Below, piece after piece: positions 62,763 to 64,000 of a stretch of DNA of 64,000 bases. How positions within the stretch are numbered: position 1 is the first letter of the stretch; every line of letters begins with the position of its first letter. This stretch comes from Takifugu bimaculatus (taxonomy: Eukaryota; Chordata; Actinopteri; Tetraodontiformes; Tetraodontidae): the NCBI GenBank assembly GCA_004026145.2, contig CP034977.1, positions 6,648,239 through 6,712,238 on the forward strand, written 5' to 3'. The translations under genes were made by a program, and so were the position numbers. The notes under the pieces are model-generated. The model was not told the DNA's origin and did not search any database. It saw only the letters and a program-made list of their open reading frames with translations.

Positions 62763-63868
62763 ATGGATTTCAGCCTGTCATCAGGTATTAACACTTACAT
62801 TTGACATTACTTCCTATTTCCATGTCTTTACTGGGTTGTGGAGGAGTTAATCCCAGGTTGTTGGCGACCAAAAGTGTCAATCGAGGTCATTTGTAGTCAA
62901 GTGTGATCAGCTGTTTGTTTTACATGTGCAGCTCTTGAGGGGAAAGAAGAAGAAATCAAGAAGGAGGAGGCCAGCAAGGACGAGATTTCCTGGCCGTGGG
63001 GTAAAAAAGTAGGTTCCAGTAAGGAGGGGGGGTTAAAAGTGCGTTTTTGGGTTCATTAATGCATGTTTTTATTGCATCTGAGTGTCATCAGAGGGCATCA
63101 CAATCAGTAATTCTTCCGTTGCGTGTTATCATTGTAGGATGATAAAGACGGCAAGAAGTCAGACGGCAAGAAGTCGGACAGCAAGGACGGAAAGAAGTCA
63201 GACAGCAAGAAGTCTGACAGCAAGGATGGAAAGAAGTCAGACAGCAAAGATCACGATCATAGCAAGAAGAAGGAGAAGAAGAAAAAGGAAAAGAAGGAAA
63301 AGAAGCATGGAAACCAATCTCATACCTCCTCATCCTCATCTTCCTCCTCTAGCAGTGATGAGGTAGGGCTCACATCTCGGTTGTTACTGAATAGCACAAA
63401 CTGTCTCCTGGTTGCTTTTGGGTTATTACAGCCACCCTGTTTCTGTGTGCAAAAGTATTCCCGCTGCCTTGAGCAGCCTGAATACTGAACAGACCAGTAA
63501 GTCAGCAGGTGATGAAGGTAGGACAAACACAACAGGTCTTTCCTGCAGCACCGGTGTGAATGTGGCTGCAAATAAACAATCTGTGTCCATCCATCTCACT
63601 TTCAACCCAACCCAGATACTTAGGGCAAAGTTCACTCGCGAGATGGATATTAAAATAACTGGAACAGACGGGTTTTCGCTCTGGTAATGTCGACTAAAAA
63701 TACTCTGTTCTGATCCAATGAGTCCTGACATTCAATTGATCCAAACTCTGGTGCCTTTTAACAGCTGGTATATAAAAGATAATACACAGAAGTAGTAATA
63801 AATCATGTTTCCTTCCTTACTATACAGCTTCATTATTATTTTTTTCTCTATCTTTTCAGGAGAAATGA
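62763..63868 (+). CDS. Unrecognised small Lys/Ser/Asp-rich protein (110 aa)
   Basis: Exons: 62763-62784, 62932-63008, 63138-63362, 63860-63868; 333 nt in continuous phase, ending GAG AAA TGA. The protein begins MDFSLSSALEGKEEEIKKEE and continues EISWPWGKK. A block of DGKKSD/SKDGKKSDSK repeats follows, then a KKKEKKKKEKKEKK block, a run of about ten serines, and a DEEK end. There is no signal peptide or membrane segment, so it is probably a disordered, highly charged intracellular protein. A 22-nt first exon ending in phase 1, followed by an exon starting CT (completing an Ala codon), repeats the architecture of the gene just upstream, suggesting a shared origin. Superficially cylicin- or dehydrin-like in composition only; function unknown. 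The final exon codes for two residues and is supported by the acceptor tcttttcag. Confidence 0.7.
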
Positions 63869-64000
63869 TCCACTGTGATGTGCAGCAGACTGGGCTATTG
63901 TGGCTGACCTTCCCATGATTAAGTTAATATTCTGATAAAGGGAATTCCTTTTCTGCTGCTTCACAACATTTTGTGTATAAATGAATGTGATCCTTGAAAA

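Overview
This is vertebrate nuclear DNA, almost certainly from a teleost fish, most likely a percomorph. The evidence is GT-AG introns of moderate size, many (CA)n/(TG)n microsatellites, remnants of hAT, Tc1-like, L2/RTE-like and Ty3/gypsy elements, and three genes whose order matches human 17q11.2 (TP53I13 - GIT1 - ANKRD13B). There are no operons, ribosome-binding sites or CRISPR arrays. Gene models were assembled by eye from splice sites, reading phase and remembered family sequences; no alignment was run.

Layout. 1-11.8 kb: gene-poor, with a LINE reverse-transcriptase remnant (about 2.75-3.6 kb), a decayed hAT transposase (about 4.2-5.3 kb) and a 32-bp tandem repeat (about 6.0 kb). 12.5-27.9 kb, minus strand: ankrd13b in 15 coding exons, with L2 and other LINE fragments, telomere-like DNA and a 10-bp minisatellite in its introns. 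27.86-28.51 kb: a 651-bp divergent promoter interval. 28.5-44.1 kb, plus strand: git1 in 20 coding exons (777 aa) with a candidate 27-nt alternative microexon, followed by a 3' UTR to about 46.5 kb. 47.0-49.8 kb, minus strand: tp53i13, tail-to-tail with git1. 50.5-52.7 kb: transposon graveyard (Tc1-like end, gypsy pol fragment, and a complete solo LTR with matching 5-bp target-site duplications).

53.3-63.9 kb, plus strand: two neighbouring, unrecognised genes for very lysine/serine/aspartate-rich proteins. The first (about 53.35-61.62 kb) has at least 18 short exons separated mostly by phase-0 introns. Most encode the same module: an acidic Ser/Asp stretch followed by a Lys/Asp stretch. Several exons have been duplicated recently together with their introns. 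The second (62.76-63.87 kb) encodes a 110-aa protein with the same style and the same first-exon architecture. This expanding exon-module array is the most unusual part of the window.

Functional links. GIT1 (ARF GTPase-activating scaffold at focal adhesions, endosomes and synapses) and ANKRD13B (ubiquitin-binding adaptor at the plasma membrane/endosome) share a divergent promoter interval, and both act in membrane-receptor traffic. TP53I13 is a single-pass membrane protein induced by p53 in mammals. The Lys/Ser-rich proteins are probably intrinsically disordered; their function cannot be read from sequence.
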